DNA of 64,000 bases from Lewinella sp. IMCC34183 (GTDB lineage: Bacteria > Bacteroidota > Bacteroidia > Chitinophagales > Saprospiraceae), in the NCBI RefSeq assembly GCF_003390915.1, contig NZ_QMEM01000003.1, positions 310,001-374,000 on the forward strand. Reading direction: 5' to 3'. Below, one piece after another: positions 17,817 through 27,457 of this stretch. Positions within the stretch are counted from its first letter, which is position 1, and the number at the start of each line of letters is the position of its first letter. The translations under genes were made by a program, and so were the position numbers. Below the pieces are notes generated by a model. The model was not told the origin of the DNA, did not search any database, and was given only the letters and a program-made list of their open reading frames with translations.

Positions 17817-17841
17817 CCACCCCCCAACCAAGCCCCCGCCC

Positions 17842-20733
17842 ATGCAGGCCCTGACCCCCCGCTTTGACCAATTTCGTGACCGCCATATCGGCCCCTCGTC
17901 CGAGGAGACCGCATCCATGCTCGCCACCATCGGCGTGGACTCCCTGGAGGAGCTCATCGACCAGACGGTCCCCGAGAAAATCCGCAGCCGTGAGCCGCTG
18001 GCCGTGGACTCCGCCGTCAGCGAGTACTACTACCTGCAGCACCTGAAGGGTATCGCCAGCCGCAATAAGGTGTACCGCAGCTTTATCGGCATGGGCTACT
18101 ACGGGACCATCACGCCCAGCGTCGTTCTCCGCAACGTTTTCTGCAACCCCGGCTGGTACACCCAGTACACCCCCTACCAGGCCGAGATTGCCCAGGGCCG
18201 CCTGGAGTCGCTCCTCAATTTCCAGACGATGGTCAGCGACCTGGCCGGTCTGCCCATCGCCAACGCCAGCCTGCTGGACGAGGGTACCGCCGCGGCGGAG
18301 GCCATGACCATGTTCTACGGCCACCGCAACAAGCGCGCGAAGCAGGACCCCGCCAATGTGTTCCTCGTCTCCGATCAGGTCCTCCCCCAGACCATCGCCG
18401 TGCTCGAGACGCGCGCCGCCCCCCTCGACATAGAAGTGCGGGTAGCCGACGCCCATAGCTTCGACCTCGACAAGGAACGCGTATTCGGCATCCTGCTGCA
18501 GTACCCCGGTGCCGACGGCCGCGTGGAGGACTACCGCGACCTGACCGCCCGTGCCCGGGAGAACGACATCACCGTCACCGTAGCCGCCGACCTCCTGGCC
18601 CTGACGCTGCTCGTCCCCCCCGGCGAGTGGGGCGCCGACGCCGTCGTGGGCAACACCCAGCGCTTCGGCGTACCCATGGGCTTCGGCGGGCCGCACGCCG
18701 CCTACTTCGCTACCCAGGACGCCTTCAAGCGGCAGATCCCGGGCCGCATCATCGGCGTCAGCCAGGACCGCCACGGCAACTTCGCCCTGCGCATGGCCCT
18801 ACAGACCCGCGAGCAGCACATCCGCCGCGAAAAGGCGACCTCCAACATCTGCACCGCCCAGGCCCTGCTGGCCAATATGGCCGCTATGTACGCCTGCTAC
18901 CACGGTGCCGAAGGGCTGACGGCCATCGCGAAGCGCACCCACCACTTCGCCGTTATCCTGGCCGACACGCTCCGGGAAGCCGGCTATTCGCTTTCCTCTC
19001 CGGACTTCTTCGATACCCTCCAGATCGAGGTGGCCCCCGAGAAGGCCGCCCAGATCCGGCAGCGGGCCGAGACGGAAGGCTACAACTTCTTCTACCCCGC
19101 CACGGGCGGCATCCGCATCAGCTTCGACGAGACGGTAGCCACCACCGACCTGCAGGCCGTTTGCCGCATCTTCGAGGCACCGCTCTCCTACCGGGGCGCC
19201 GACCTGGAAGCCGACGGCGGGGTCAGCGGTATCGAGACCCGCATTGCACCCGCGCTCCGCCGCGAAAGTGCGTTTCTTACCCACCCCAACTTTCGTACCT
19301 ACCGCACGGAAACGGAAATGATGCGCTACCTGAAGCGCCTCGAAAACAAGGACCTGAGCCTCATGCACAGTATGATCCCCCTCGGCTCCTGCACCATGAA
19401 GCTCAACGCCGCCACCGAGCTGATCCCCGTCAGCTGGGCCGAATTCGCCGAACTACACCCCTTCGTGCCGATCGAGCAGGCCCAGGGCTACACCGAGCTC
19501 TTCCGGGAGCTGGAGCACGACCTGGCCGAAATTACCGGCTTCAGTGCCTGCAGTTTACAGCCCAACAGCGGCGCGAGCGGAGAGTACGCCGGCCTGATGG
19601 TCATCCGTGCCTACCACCAGCACCGGGGCGACACCACGCGCGACGTAGCCCTCATCCCCGAGAGCGCCCACGGTACCAACCCGGCCAGTGCCGTGATGGC
19701 GGGCATGCGGGTCGTGGTCGTGAAGAGCGACGCTGCGGGTAACGTGGACATGGACGACCTGCGCGCCAAGGCGGAGCAGCACAGCGATGCCCTCGCCGCC
19801 CTCATGATCACCTATCCCAGCACCTACGGCGTTTTCGAAACCGGCGTGGTCGATATGTGCGACCTCGTACACGAGCACGGCGGACTGGTCTACATGGACG
19901 GTGCCAACATGAACGCCCAGGTAGGCCTGACCAGCCCCGGACGTATCGGGGCCGACGTCTGCCACCTTAACCTGCACAAGACCTTCGCGATCCCCCACGG
20001 CGGCGGCGGACCCGGCATGGGACCGATCTGCTGCAACGAGAAGCTGGCCCCCTTCCTGCCCGGTCACCCGCTGCAGAAGACCGGCGGCCAGAAGGCTACC
20101 TCGGCCGTCGCTTCCGCGCCCTGGGGCAGCGCCAGCATCCTGCTGATCAGCTACGCCTACATCAAGATGCTCGGCAAGGACGGGCTGCGGCAGGCGAGCG
20201 AGTTTGCCATCCTCAACGCCAACTACATCAAGGCACGCCTGCAGGATAGCTATGACGTGCTCTACACCGGTGAGAACGGCCGCGCCGCCCACGAGCTCAT
20301 CCTCGACCTGCGCCCCTTCAAGTCGGTGATGAGCGCCGGTGACCTGGCCAAGCGCCTGATCGACTACGGCTTCCACGCTCCCACTCTGAGCTGGCCCGTG
20401 GCCGGTACCGTTATGATCGAGCCCACCGAAAGCGAGAGCCAGGACGAGCTCGACCGCTTCTGCGACGCCCTGCTCGCCATCCGCGAGGAAGCCGACGCCA
20501 TCGCCCGCGGCGATGCGGACCCCCAGGACAACGTACTCGCCAACGCGCCCCACACCGTGGCCGAGCTCACCGCCGACGAGTGGGTACACGCCTACTCCCG
20601 CGCCCAGGCCGCCTACCCCCTCCCCTACCTGCAAAAGGGCTTCAAGTTCTGGCCCAGCGTAGCCCGCGTGGACGATGGCTACGGCGACCGGAATTTCGTG
20701 TGTACCTGCCCGCCGATTGAGGAGTACGTTTAA
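17842..20733 (+). CDS. gcvP: aminomethyl-transferring glycine dehydrogenase (P protein)
   Basis: 963 residues, the full-length single-chain P protein of the glycine cleavage system (both halves fused, as in E. coli). It decarboxylates glycine and passes the aminomethyl group to the H protein lipoyl arm. The PLP lysine is K713 in [18 protein letters not shown]. The N-terminal half carries the characteristic [10 protein letters not shown]-like segment ([10 protein letters not shown]). The start at 17842 ([20 protein letters not shown]) matches the family; an earlier in-frame ATG would add 20 unlikely residues. gcvT and gcvH are not in the window. Confidence 0.96.
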   Translation: MQALTPRFDQFRDRHIGPSSEETASMLATIGVDSLEELIDQTVPEKIRSREPLAVDSAVSEYYYLQHLKGIASRNKVYRSFIGMGYYGTITPSVVLRNVFCNPGWYTQYTPYQAEIAQGRLESLLNFQTMVSDLAGLPIANASLLDEGTAAAEAMTMFYGHRNKRAKQDPANVFLVSDQVLPQTIAVLETRAAPLDIEVRVADAHSFDLDKERVFGILLQYPGADGRVEDYRDLTARARENDITVTVAADLLALTLLVPPGEWGADAVVGNTQRFGVPMGFGGPHAAYFATQDAFKRQIPGRIIGVSQDRHGNFALRMALQTREQHIRREKATSNICTAQALLANMAAMYACYHGAEGLTAIAKRTHHFAVILADTLREAGYSLSSPDFFDTLQIEVAPEKAAQIRQRAETEGYNFFYPATGGIRISFDETVATTDLQAVCRIFEAPLSYRGADLEADGGVSGIETRIAPALRRESAFLTHPNFRTYRTETEMMRYLKRLENKDLSLMHSMIPLGSCTMKLNAATELIPVSWAEFAELHPFVPIEQAQGYTELFRELEHDLAEITGFSACSLQPNSGASGEYAGLMVIRAYHQHRGDTTRDVALIPESAHGTNPASAVMAGMRVVVVKSDAAGNVDMDDLRAKAEQHSDALAALMITYPSTYGVFETGVVDMCDLVHEHGGLVYMDGANMNAQVGLTSPGRIGADVCHLNLHKTFAIPHGGGGPGMGPICCNEKLAPFLPGHPLQKTGGQKATSAVASAPWGSASILLISYAYIKMLGKDGLRQASEFAILNANYIKARLQDSYDVLYTGENGRAAHELILDLRPFKSVMSAGDLAKRLIDYGFHAPTLSWPVAGTVMIEPTESESQDELDRFCDALLAIREEADAIARGDADPQDNVLANAPHTVAELTADEWVHAYSRAQAAYPLPYLQKGFKFWPSVARVDDGYGDRNFVCTCPPIEEYV

Positions 20734-20755
20734 GTTGGTGGTTTGGTGGGTTTTT

Positions 20756-20897
20756 GCGTTGGTGAATTGCTGCGTTACTGGCTTACCACAGCCCCTCGCT
20801 GCGCTCGGGTTTGTGCGGCCTGATATGCACCCACCCGAGCGCAGCGAGGGGCAAGTGCATGCCGGCAACGCACCAACGCAGTGACGCACCAACGCAG
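20756..20897. repeat. nested inverted/direct repeat with a 20-bp perfect inverted core
   Basis: Between gcvP and the WD40 gene, positions 20791-20810 and 20833-20852 are perfect 20-bp inverted copies separated by 22 bp. Outside this core, GCGTTGGTG at 20756-20764 pairs with CACCAACGC at 20871-20879 and again at 20887-20895. The two right-hand copies are part of a 14-bp direct repeat with a period of 16 (20868-20881 and 20884-20897). The whole can fold into a cruciform or RNA hairpin between two convergent genes. Confidence 0.85.
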
Positions 20898-20912
20898 CAA
20901 TACGCCAACTCC

Positions 20913-21803
20913 CTACCCTTTCCAGCTCCACTCCAGGATCCGCCGATCGTCTCCGGCCGTTATCAGGGTGGTGTCGTCCAGCCAAAGAAGGGTGTTGACG
21001 GAGTTGACGTGGCCCTTGTCGCGCACTACCTCTATCACTTTAAGTAATTCGAGGGTATCGGCGCGCCAGAGCTTAACAGTTTTGTCGCGGCTCGCGGAGG
21101 CGAGGTACTTTCCGGAGGGGTGGACGGCCAGGTCGTTGACCGTCATCAAATGGGCGGTCACTTCCTGCTCCAGCTGTAACTTACCGTCCGCTACGTTCCA
21201 GCGTTTGATGCCCGCATCCCGGCCGCCGGTGTACAGTTGTTGCCCGTCGGGACCAAACGCAACGGCAAAGGCCGAGGGCGGGTGCGCGGGTGCGGTGTCG
21301 AGCAGGGAAAGCCCGGAGCGGTTCAGAAGGTGAACGTAGCCGGCACTGTCCCCGACCGCCAATCGATCGAAGGTGGGATCTTGGGCCACGCGCCGGAGCG
21401 AATGGGCGGATAGCGGAAGGCTCTCACGGGTCCGGGCCGTCGGGATATCCCAGCGGGTGAGTACGCCATCACCCCCGGCGCTAAAGACGCTGTCGCCTAC
21501 GGTAAGCAGCGAGAAGGTACCCCGCCCGTGGTGGGCGACGTGCCGGTTGCGGTCGGGCGCATCGGGGTACAGCCAGTGTACGCCCCCGTCGAGCGCACCG
21601 GCGACTAGCCCGGCGGGTATGGTCGTCAGGGAAAGGAATTTACCCCCGTCGACGCTGGCGACCACCCGCCCGAAGTCGACGTCGTCGCGGTGCCAGTGCA
21701 CCAGGTATCCGTCCGCGGCGGCGGAAAAGAAGCCGTCCGGGGCGGCGGCCAGGTCGTAAATGGATGCCCGGTGACCGGAGCGCTGACTTTTGCGGGTTAA
21801 CAT
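20913..21803 (-). CDS. WD40-repeat protein
   Basis: 296 residues consisting almost entirely of seven WD40-like blades, with recognisable repeat ends such as LASASRDKTVKLWRAD and LITAGDDRRILEWS. There is no signal peptide, so it is probably a cytoplasmic seven-bladed propeller acting as a protein-interaction platform. Its partner is unknown. The start is placed at the ATG at 21803; a TTG five codons upstream is possible but less likely. Confidence 0.82.
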   Translation of the reverse strand: MLTRKSQRSGHRASIYDLAAAPDGFFSAAADGYLVHWHRDDVDFGRVVASVDGGKFLSLTTIPAGLVAGALDGGVHWLYPDAPDRNRHVAHHGRGTFSLLTVGDSVFSAGGDGVLTRWDIPTARTRESLPLSAHSLRRVAQDPTFDRLAVGDSAGYVHLLNRSGLSLLDTAPAHPPSAFAVAFGPDGQQLYTGGRDAGIKRWNVADGKLQLEQEVTAHLMTVNDLAVHPSGKYLASASRDKTVKLWRADTLELLKVIEVVRDKGHVNSVNTLLWLDDTTLITAGDDRRILEWSWKG

Positions 21804-21847
21804 GGGTGACGCGAACAAATTGTTATGGGTCAGGGTTTTAGGATTGT

Positions 21848-22009
21848 ATGAAGTATATATTCCTCATAATACTTTGCTGGACGATTGGCTTCGTGTTGCC
21901 CCAATTGGCGACCACACTTCAATATATTGTGGCATTCACTTTTGCGGCGGCCACCGTAATTTGCGTAATGTATTACATCGACACGCGAATCAACGCGGTT
22001 CGTCTATAG
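21848..22009 (+). CDS. small two-helix membrane protein (53 aa)
   Basis: A short reading frame begins MKYIFLIILCWTIGFVLP and continues with a second hydrophobic stretch (QYIVAFTFAAATVICVMYY) and a basic end (DTRINAVRL). It codes for two near-contiguous membrane helices and keeps a plausible hydrophobic pattern throughout, which random frames in this GC-rich genome seldom do. It ends 9 bp before the TTG start of the phosphopantetheinyl transferase gene on the same strand and could be co-transcribed with it. No known family is recognised. The region is more AT-rich than its surroundings. Confidence 0.5.
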   Translation: MKYIFLIILCWTIGFVLPQLATTLQYIVAFTFAAATVICVMYYIDTRINAVRL

Positions 22010-22018
22010 CCATCCCGC

Positions 22019-22666
22019 TTGCCCCTACTTTTCCAAGAATCCTTTGCCCCGCCCGGTGAGTGGGGCCTGTGGCGTATTGACGAGACAGAGTCCGGTCTGT
22101 CCTCCCACTTACACCTCTACCCCAGCGAGCAAGAACAGTTGGCGGCCATCCGCGGCGAAGAGCGCCGGCGCGAATACCTGGCCGCGCGTCTGCTCCTCCA
22201 CCGAATGAGCGGGCGCCGCCAGCGGGGCGAGCTGATCAAGGACGCCGACGGCAAGCCCCACCTGGCCGATTCCCATTTTTTTGTTTCCATCAGTCATACG
22301 GTCGGCTATTCCGCCGCCCTTGCCCATCCGCGGAGCTGCGGGATTGACGTGCAGCGCATAGTGCCCCGCATTACCCGTATCGCACCGCGATTTCTGGGTA
22401 CGGAAGAAAGTCGGCAGCTCAGTCCCGAGCACCAGCTCGTGCAGCTGCACCTCATCTGGTCGGCCAAGGAAGCGTTGTACAAGGCCTACGGCCGGCGGCA
22501 GCTTGACTTCCGGGAGCACCTCCGCATAGACCTGGGAGAACCTTTCTCGCCTACCTCCACGTCCGGACGGGCGACCCTCGAAACGGCGGACTGCCGCCTC
22601 GATTTTTCGCTGGTCTACCGGATCTATGAGACTTTCGTACTGGTCGGCGCGGTCGTCGATGCGTAA
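22019..22666 (+). CDS. 4'-phosphopantetheinyl transferase superfamily protein
   Basis: 215 residues. The signature blocks are present: FVSISHT (residues 88-94), the Mg-binding GIDVQ (108-112) and WSAKEALYKAYG (147-158). Such Sfp/AcpT-like enzymes transfer phosphopantetheine from CoA onto a serine of acyl or peptidyl carrier proteins. The only usable start is the TTG at 22019, because an in-frame TAG lies at 22007-22009 and the next ATG (residue 63) would remove conserved sequence; the resulting MPLLFQESF matches the usual N-terminus. The carrier protein is not encoded nearby. Confidence 0.88.
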   Translation: MPLLFQESFAPPGEWGLWRIDETESGLSSHLHLYPSEQEQLAAIRGEERRREYLAARLLLHRMSGRRQRGELIKDADGKPHLADSHFFVSISHTVGYSAALAHPRSCGIDVQRIVPRITRIAPRFLGTEESRQLSPEHQLVQLHLIWSAKEALYKAYGRRQLDFREHLRIDLGEPFSPTSTSGRATLETADCRLDFSLVYRIYETFVLVGAVVDA

Positions 22667-22684
22667 GGCTACCGGCGCCGGGGA

Positions 22685-23197
22685 CTACTCGAACCAGCCG
22701 GCGTAGGTGAGGTAGGCGGACGCTATGCGCTCTATGGTATCCCGGCGCTGGTCGGGGTCCAGGTCCTTGATCTTGCGGGCCGGAATACCGGCGTAGACCG
22801 AGTTGGCCAGGCAACGCATGCCGGCCGGCACGACGGCCCCGGCGCCGATGATTACGTTGCTTTCTACCACCGCGTCGTCCATGACGATAGCCCCCATACC
22901 GATGAGCACGCTGTCGTGGACCGTGCAGCCGTGTACGATGGCCCGGTGGCCGATGCTTACGTCGTTACCGATGGTGGTGGCGGCACGCTGGTAGGTACAG
23001 TGAATGCAGGCCCCGTCCTGTACGTTGACGCGGTCGCCCAGGGTGATCCGGTTCACGTCGCCGCGCACCACGGCGGTAAACCAGATGCTGCAGTCGCTGC
23101 CCGTGGTCACCTCCCCCACCACGGTGGCGTTTTCGGCGAGAAAGCAGTTGTCGCCGAAGGAAGGCGTATGGCCGCGGACGGAAAGGATGAGCGCCAT
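22685..23197 (-). CDS. gamma-class carbonic anhydrase family protein
   Basis: 170 residues of left-handed beta-helix hexapeptide repeats, with the family's GDVNRITLGDRVNVQDG-type block and the metal-ligand histidines in DGACIHC, SIGHRAIVHG and nearby. Family members (YrdA/PaaY/CaiE type) are trimers with a metal site between subunits; some are carbonic anhydrases or thioesterases, many are uncharacterised. The length is typical. It follows the DksA-like gene by 4 bp on the same strand, so the two are probably one transcript. Confidence 0.88.
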   Translation of the reverse strand: MALILSVRGHTPSFGDNCFLAENATVVGEVTTGSDCSIWFTAVVRGDVNRITLGDRVNVQDGACIHCTYQRAATTIGNDVSIGHRAIVHGCTVHDSVLIGMGAIVMDDAVVESNVIIGAGAVVPAGMRCLANSVYAGIPARKIKDLDPDQRRDTIERIASAYLTYAGWFE

Positions 23198-23201
23198 GAT
23201 G

Positions 23202-23741
23202 TCAGATCAAGTCGTCCTCGTCCTCCTCCTGTGCCTTGCGGCGGCGGCTTCGTTTCTTGGTGACCGGTTTGGCCTTGGGCGGTGGCGGCTTTTTGATTTT
23301 GGAGATAATCTTGTTGGGTCCCTCCTTGCGCTCGTTGGCCATGCGTGCCAGGTCCTGGGCGGTGACGTCCATCGCGCCGCTGGCCTGGAGCTTCATGCCC
23401 TCCAGGCTCTTGGTGGTCGTGGGTACGGCCTCCAGGCGCTTGCGGTCGATGAGCTTGCCGGTAACGGAGCAAACTCCGTAGACCTTGTTCTTGATGCGGA
23501 GCATGGCGTTTTGCAGGTCCTGGACCTGGTCGCGCTTCCGCAACACCTGTTCGTTGAGCATTTCCAGCTGGCTGACGGAGCTGCTGTCTTGGGTATAGTC
23601 CGCACCGAAGCCTTCGGAAATATTTTCCGAGAATTCGCTGACCTGTTCGCGGAGCATTTGCAGCTCCTTCTTTGCTTGCTGGTAGGTATCCTTTATGATC
23701 ACTTTGAACTCCTCGAGTTCCTGATCGCTGTATCGTTCCAT
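23202..23741 (-). CDS. TraR/DksA-family protein lacking the zinc-finger cysteines
   Basis: 179 residues. An N-terminal coiled coil (about 8-85) precedes the segment VYGVCSVTGKLIDRKRLEAVP, which corresponds to the C4 zinc finger of DksA but keeps only one cysteine (C91). The tail (about 140-179) is strongly basic then acidic (KPVTKKRSRRRK, then EEDEDDLI). This cysteine-poor form is usual in Bacteroidota. Proteins of this fold bind in the RNA polymerase secondary channel. The ATG at 23741 was chosen because the family begins there; the frame is open for 38 more residues. Confidence 0.85.
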   Translation of the reverse strand: MERYSDQELEEFKVIIKDTYQQAKKELQMLREQVSEFSENISEGFGADYTQDSSSVSQLEMLNEQVLRKRDQVQDLQNAMLRIKNKVYGVCSVTGKLIDRKRLEAVPTTTKSLEGMKLQASGAMDVTAQDLARMANERKEGPNKIISKIKKPPPPKAKPVTKKRSRRRKAQEEDEDDLI

Positions 23742-23904
23742 TCTAAGGGTGGATGTAAGGTATAGGTAGTCGGGCTGGCGGTCTTGGTCCGCGCAGCCGC
23801 TGGCATAATACGTACGCGAGACGTTCAATGTTATAATTTTTGCCGGGTAATGCAAATTTGCCGGTCCGGACCCGGCACCCGCCCCGCCCGCCGGACAATT
23901 CGGG

Positions 23905-23927
23905 AGCGGGCCAACCCCCGGCCCGCT
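23905..23927. repeat. GC-rich hairpin upstream of the ferredoxin gene
   Basis: AGCGGGCC and GGCCCGCT form a perfect 8-bp stem around a 7-base loop. It has no T tail and lies between the divergent DksA-like and ferredoxin genes, 40 bp before the ferredoxin promoter box. It could be an operator or only a structural element. Confidence 0.5.
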
Positions 23928-23966
23928 GATCGGTTAACTAAGCGGAGACCGCACCACCTTTCTTCC

Positions 23967-23974
23967 TATTTTTG
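23967..23974 (+). promoter_or_regulatory. Bacteroidota -7 promoter box (TATTTTTG) of the ferredoxin gene
   Basis: An exact TAnnTTTG match 19 bases before the ATG at 23994 implies a short leader of about 13-15 nt. Confidence 0.6.
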
Positions 23975-23993
23975 CCCCCCAAAACCTGTTCCC

Positions 23994-24341
23994 ATGGCCA
24001 TAATGATTACCGACGACTGCATCAACTGCGGAGCCTGCGAGCCGGAATGCCCCAACAACGCTATCTACGAAGGTGGCGTCGAATGGACCATTTCCGACGG
24101 GACCAACATCAGCGAGCCCTACACGATCGAAACCGGTGCCACCGTAGAGCCGGACGAAGATCAGGAGCCCGTGAGCGACGAGTTTTACTACATCGTACCC
24201 GACAAATGCACCGAGTGCGTCGGCTTCCACGAGGAGCCCCAGTGCGCGGCCGTATGTCCGGTCGACTGCTGCGTACCCGACCCCGAGCGGGAGGAAAGCG
24301 AGGCGGTCCTTTCCGCCCGTCAGCAAACCTTGCACGCCTAA
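23994..24341 (+). CDS. 2x[4Fe-4S] ferredoxin
   Basis: 115 residues. The first cluster motif is CINCGACEPECP at the N-terminus. The second is split (CTECVGFHEEPQCAAVCPVDC), with the extra residues typical of the Allochromatium-type bacterial ferredoxins. Between them is an acidic insertion of about 50 residues (residues 25-62, beginning NAIYEGGVEW). It is a soluble one-electron carrier; its partners are not in the neighbourhood. The ATG at 23994 is supported by the usual MAIMITDDC start and by the promoter box just upstream. Confidence 0.92.
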   Translation: MAIMITDDCINCGACEPECPNNAIYEGGVEWTISDGTNISEPYTIETGATVEPDEDQEPVSDEFYYIVPDKCTECVGFHEEPQCAAVCPVDCCVPDPEREESEAVLSARQQTLHA

Positions 24342-24366
24342 ACCCGGATTGCTACCTTGAGCCTCC

Positions 24367-26151
24367 GTGCTTAGATCCATCCTGTTTTTTCCCCTCCTGT
24401 TTGTGGGTGCCTACCTCTGCGCCCAGGGTGCTCCCCTTCCGCTCAACGAGCCGGGGTACGACCTGATCCAGCGGTTGTACACCCGCTATGGCTATGAGGG
24501 CTTCACCGCCCCGGCCTCCGAATTCAGCCAGCGCCCCGCCAGCCGGGGCGACCTCGTGCGGCTTGTCAAGACCTACGAGGCGCTGCACGGGGACGAGTTC
24601 TCCGCGGTCGACCGGTATCGCGTACAGCAGTTCTACAACGACAACAACGAGTGGTTGTCGCTGCCCACCTTCGAGCTAACCGAGGACGCCGACCGGGCGC
24701 CCTACTTCATCGGTGAGGACTTCGCCGTAGAGGCCGAGCAGTTGCCGGCGTACCAGGAATCGAAGCGCCCCGTTTTCAACACCTTCTACGAAACGCCGGC
24801 CTTCCTGTTGCAGGAGAACCGCAAGGACTTCTACCTGCGGGTGAATCCCCTGCTCGATATCCGCTACGGGAAACTGCAGGACAATACCCAAGACTACTTC
24901 TACAACAAGCGCGGCGTGAAGCTTCGGGCCGGGATTGACGACCGTTTCTTCCTGTATCTGGAGATCATGGACACCCAGCTGGGACTACCCAACTACCTCA
25001 GCAACTACGCCAGGAGGGTCAACTCCCTGCCCGGGGCGGGACTGATCAAGGACGAATACACCTTCAGCACCCTGGGCATCGAGCGGGGATTCGACTTCCT
25101 GAACGGAGCCGGCTACCTCTCGGCCGACATCACGCCCCACGTGGGGGTACGGCTCGGCTACGGCCAGCACTTTCTGGGATATGGCGAGCGCTCGTTGTTC
25201 CTCAGTGACTTCAGCAATAACTACCCCTTCCTGGAACTCAACTGGCGCATCTGGAAATTCCACTACCGGAACCTGTTCGCCGAGCTGACCGCCGGCCCCG
25301 GCAACCCGCCCGGCGGCAACCAACTCTTTCCCAAGAAATGGATGGCGGCCCACGAGTTGTCCATCAACCTGGGCAAACGGCTCTCGGTGGGCCTGTTTGA
25401 AACGGTGATCTTCAGTCGCGAGCAGGGCTTCGAGCTCAGCTACCTGAACCCGGTCATCCTCTACCGTACCGTAGAGGGCAGCGTAGGGAGCCCCGACAAC
25501 GTGCTTATCGGCGTTTCGGCGGCCTACAAACTGCCCTACCGGACGCAGGTGTACGGTCAGTTTATCCTCGACGAGTTTGTCTTCAACGAGCTATTCATCG
25601 AACGGCGGGGCTGGTGGGCCAACAAATGGGCCTACCAGATCGGTCTGCGCCACGTGGACGCCTTCGGCCTGGATCAGCTTGACCTGGTCGCGGAGCGGAA
25701 CGTCGCACGCCCCTATATGTATTCCCACGACGGCACGGCCAGCTACACCCACTTCGCCATGCCGCTGGCGCACCCGCTCGGGGCCAACTTTACCGAGAAC
25801 CTGCTCGGCTTCGACTACCGCCCCCTCCCGCGTCTGCACCTCGACGGACGGCTGTACCTGATCGAGCAGGGAGAAGGTAATCCCGCCCTCGGGCGAGCAA
25901 ACGGCGAAGACCCCACCGAGTCGAGCGACCTGCGGAACGCCGACTACGGCAACGAGATCGGCCAGGGAGTCCGCTATTCCAATACGATTCTACAGCTGCG
26001 GGCAGGCTACGAAGTACGCCCCAACCTGTGGATCGAAGGAGAATACTTCACCCGGAGCAAGGACAGCGACGCCGCCAACCTCGACCTGGAAACAACCCTG
26101 ATCAACCTGGGCATCCGCTGGAACGTGACGCGGCGACGGGAGGCTTTCTAG
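24367..26151 (+). CDS. outer-membrane protein of the Wzi/RemB-like type
   Basis: 594 residues with a GTG start, a signal peptide (SILFFPLLFVGAYLCAQG) and a long beta-strand-rich body typical of an outer-membrane barrel. Features such as GQHFLGYGERSLFLSDFS and the repeated aromatic strand ends resemble the capsule-assembly Wzi family and the related gliding protein RemB of Flavobacteria. It may hold surface polysaccharide or assist motility; neither can be decided here. A TACCTTGA element ends 6 bases before the GTG, supporting this start. The decarboxylase gene follows after 20 bp. Confidence 0.75.
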   Translation: MLRSILFFPLLFVGAYLCAQGAPLPLNEPGYDLIQRLYTRYGYEGFTAPASEFSQRPASRGDLVRLVKTYEALHGDEFSAVDRYRVQQFYNDNNEWLSLPTFELTEDADRAPYFIGEDFAVEAEQLPAYQESKRPVFNTFYETPAFLLQENRKDFYLRVNPLLDIRYGKLQDNTQDYFYNKRGVKLRAGIDDRFFLYLEIMDTQLGLPNYLSNYARRVNSLPGAGLIKDEYTFSTLGIERGFDFLNGAGYLSADITPHVGVRLGYGQHFLGYGERSLFLSDFSNNYPFLELNWRIWKFHYRNLFAELTAGPGNPPGGNQLFPKKWMAAHELSINLGKRLSVGLFETVIFSREQGFELSYLNPVILYRTVEGSVGSPDNVLIGVSAAYKLPYRTQVYGQFILDEFVFNELFIERRGWWANKWAYQIGLRHVDAFGLDQLDLVAERNVARPYMYSHDGTASYTHFAMPLAHPLGANFTENLLGFDYRPLPRLHLDGRLYLIEQGEGNPALGRANGEDPTESSDLRNADYGNEIGQGVRYSNTILQLRAGYEVRPNLWIEGEYFTRSKDSDAANLDLETTLINLGIRWNVTRRREAF

Positions 26152-26171
26152 GCAGCCCGTACCTTCGCGAC

Positions 26172-27299
26172 ATGGCACCACCCTCCCCCGCATTCGTCAT
26201 CGAAGAAGACAAGCTCCGCCGCAACCTGGAAACGATCGCCGATGTGGCCTCCGCTTCCGGCGTAAAGATCATCCTGGCGCTGAAGGCTTTCGCCTACTGG
26301 CCGGCCTTCCCGCTGATCGCGGAGTACCTGCCCGGCGCCACCGCCAGCAGCATGAACGAGTCGAAGCTCATCCAGGAGCACTTTGGCCGCAAGCCCTACG
26401 TCTACGCTCCCGTCTACCGCCCCGGCGAGTTCACCGAGCTGGCCGACATGGCCGAGCACCTCACCTTCAATACCCTGACCGAGCTGGAACGCTACCGCAA
26501 GGAGTGGGAAGCGCTGGGGACCAGCGTGGGCCTGCGCGTCAACCCGGAATACAGTCCGGTGGAAACCGACCTCTATAACCCCTCCAATCCCCACGGCCGC
26601 CTCGGAGAAACGCTGCCTAACCTCCCTACCAGACCACCCAAGGGGCTTGCGGGTCTGCACGTGCATACGCTCTGCGAAAGCGACGCGGCGGCCACCTCCA
26701 CGCTGATCGAGCGCACGAAGGTCCAGTTCGGGCACTATCTGGAACAGGTGAAGTGGCTTAACCTGGGCGGCGGCCACCTGATGACCCGGGAAGGCTACGA
26801 TACGGATCTGCTGATCGAAAGCCTGCGCAAGCTGCGGGAGCGCTACCCCCACCTCGAGGTCATCCTGGAGCCCGGCAGCGCGCACGTCTGGCAGACCGGC
26901 TACCTCACCTGCACCGTACTCGACATCGTCAACAACTACGGCTCGGCCACGCTAATGCTCGACGTCAGCTTCACCTGCCACATGCCCGACACCCTGGAGA
27001 TGCCGTACCGGCCCGTGGTCCGCGGGGCCAGCGCGGAGGAGCAAGACGGCTACCCCTACGCCTACCGCCTGGGGGGCATGAGTTGTCTGGCGGGCGACTA
27101 CCTGGCCGAATACTACTTCACCCAGCCGGCGCGGGTGGGCGACACGCTGGTGTTCGAGGACATGGCGCACTACACCACCGTGAAATCAACGATGTTCAAC
27201 GGGGTGCCCCATCCGGATATCGTGGTGGTGGACGGGGACGGGGAGATCGTCAGCCAACGCAGCTTTGAGTACGCGGATTACGCGTCGCGGATGGGGTAA
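26172..27299 (+). CDS. nspC: carboxynorspermidine decarboxylase
   Basis: 375 residues of the alanine-racemase-fold PLP decarboxylases. The PLP lysine is K38 in ILALKAFAYWP, the phosphate-binding loop is LNLGGGH, and the second catalytic region is HMPDTLEMPYRPVV-like (F-T-C-H around C in VSFTCHMPD). NspC decarboxylates carboxy(nor)spermidine in the aspartate-semialdehyde route to spermidine or norspermidine. The partner carboxynorspermidine dehydrogenase is not in the window. The ATG at 26172 fits the family start and follows a TACCTTCG box by 4 bases. Confidence 0.92.
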   Translation: MAPPSPAFVIEEDKLRRNLETIADVASASGVKIILALKAFAYWPAFPLIAEYLPGATASSMNESKLIQEHFGRKPYVYAPVYRPGEFTELADMAEHLTFNTLTELERYRKEWEALGTSVGLRVNPEYSPVETDLYNPSNPHGRLGETLPNLPTRPPKGLAGLHVHTLCESDAAATSTLIERTKVQFGHYLEQVKWLNLGGGHLMTREGYDTDLLIESLRKLRERYPHLEVILEPGSAHVWQTGYLTCTVLDIVNNYGSATLMLDVSFTCHMPDTLEMPYRPVVRGASAEEQDGYPYAYRLGGMSCLAGDYLAEYYFTQPARVGDTLVFEDMAHYTTVKSTMFNGVPHPDIVVVDGDGEIVSQRSFEYADYASRMG

Positions 27300-27457
27300 G
27301 GCGGCTCACCGCAGCCAGTCCTGAGCAAAATGCTTTTCCGGGAATTGTACGCTAGTGAAATCGTCTCGCTGCCCGAGGAACTAGGTGATCCGGGGTAAAA
27401 ACTCGAGGGCGCAATGTTAACTGTAGGTTAAATCCTGCCAACTGGTACGTACGGTTA

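Noticed and set aside
17656-17842. Glycine riboswitch upstream of gcvP
   Set aside because: The likely promoter box leaves a leader of about 20 nt, and no tandem aptamer sequence is present.
17263-18774. 503-codon minus-strand frame across the start of gcvP
   Set aside because: It is antisense to gcvP for most of its length and lacks protein-like features.
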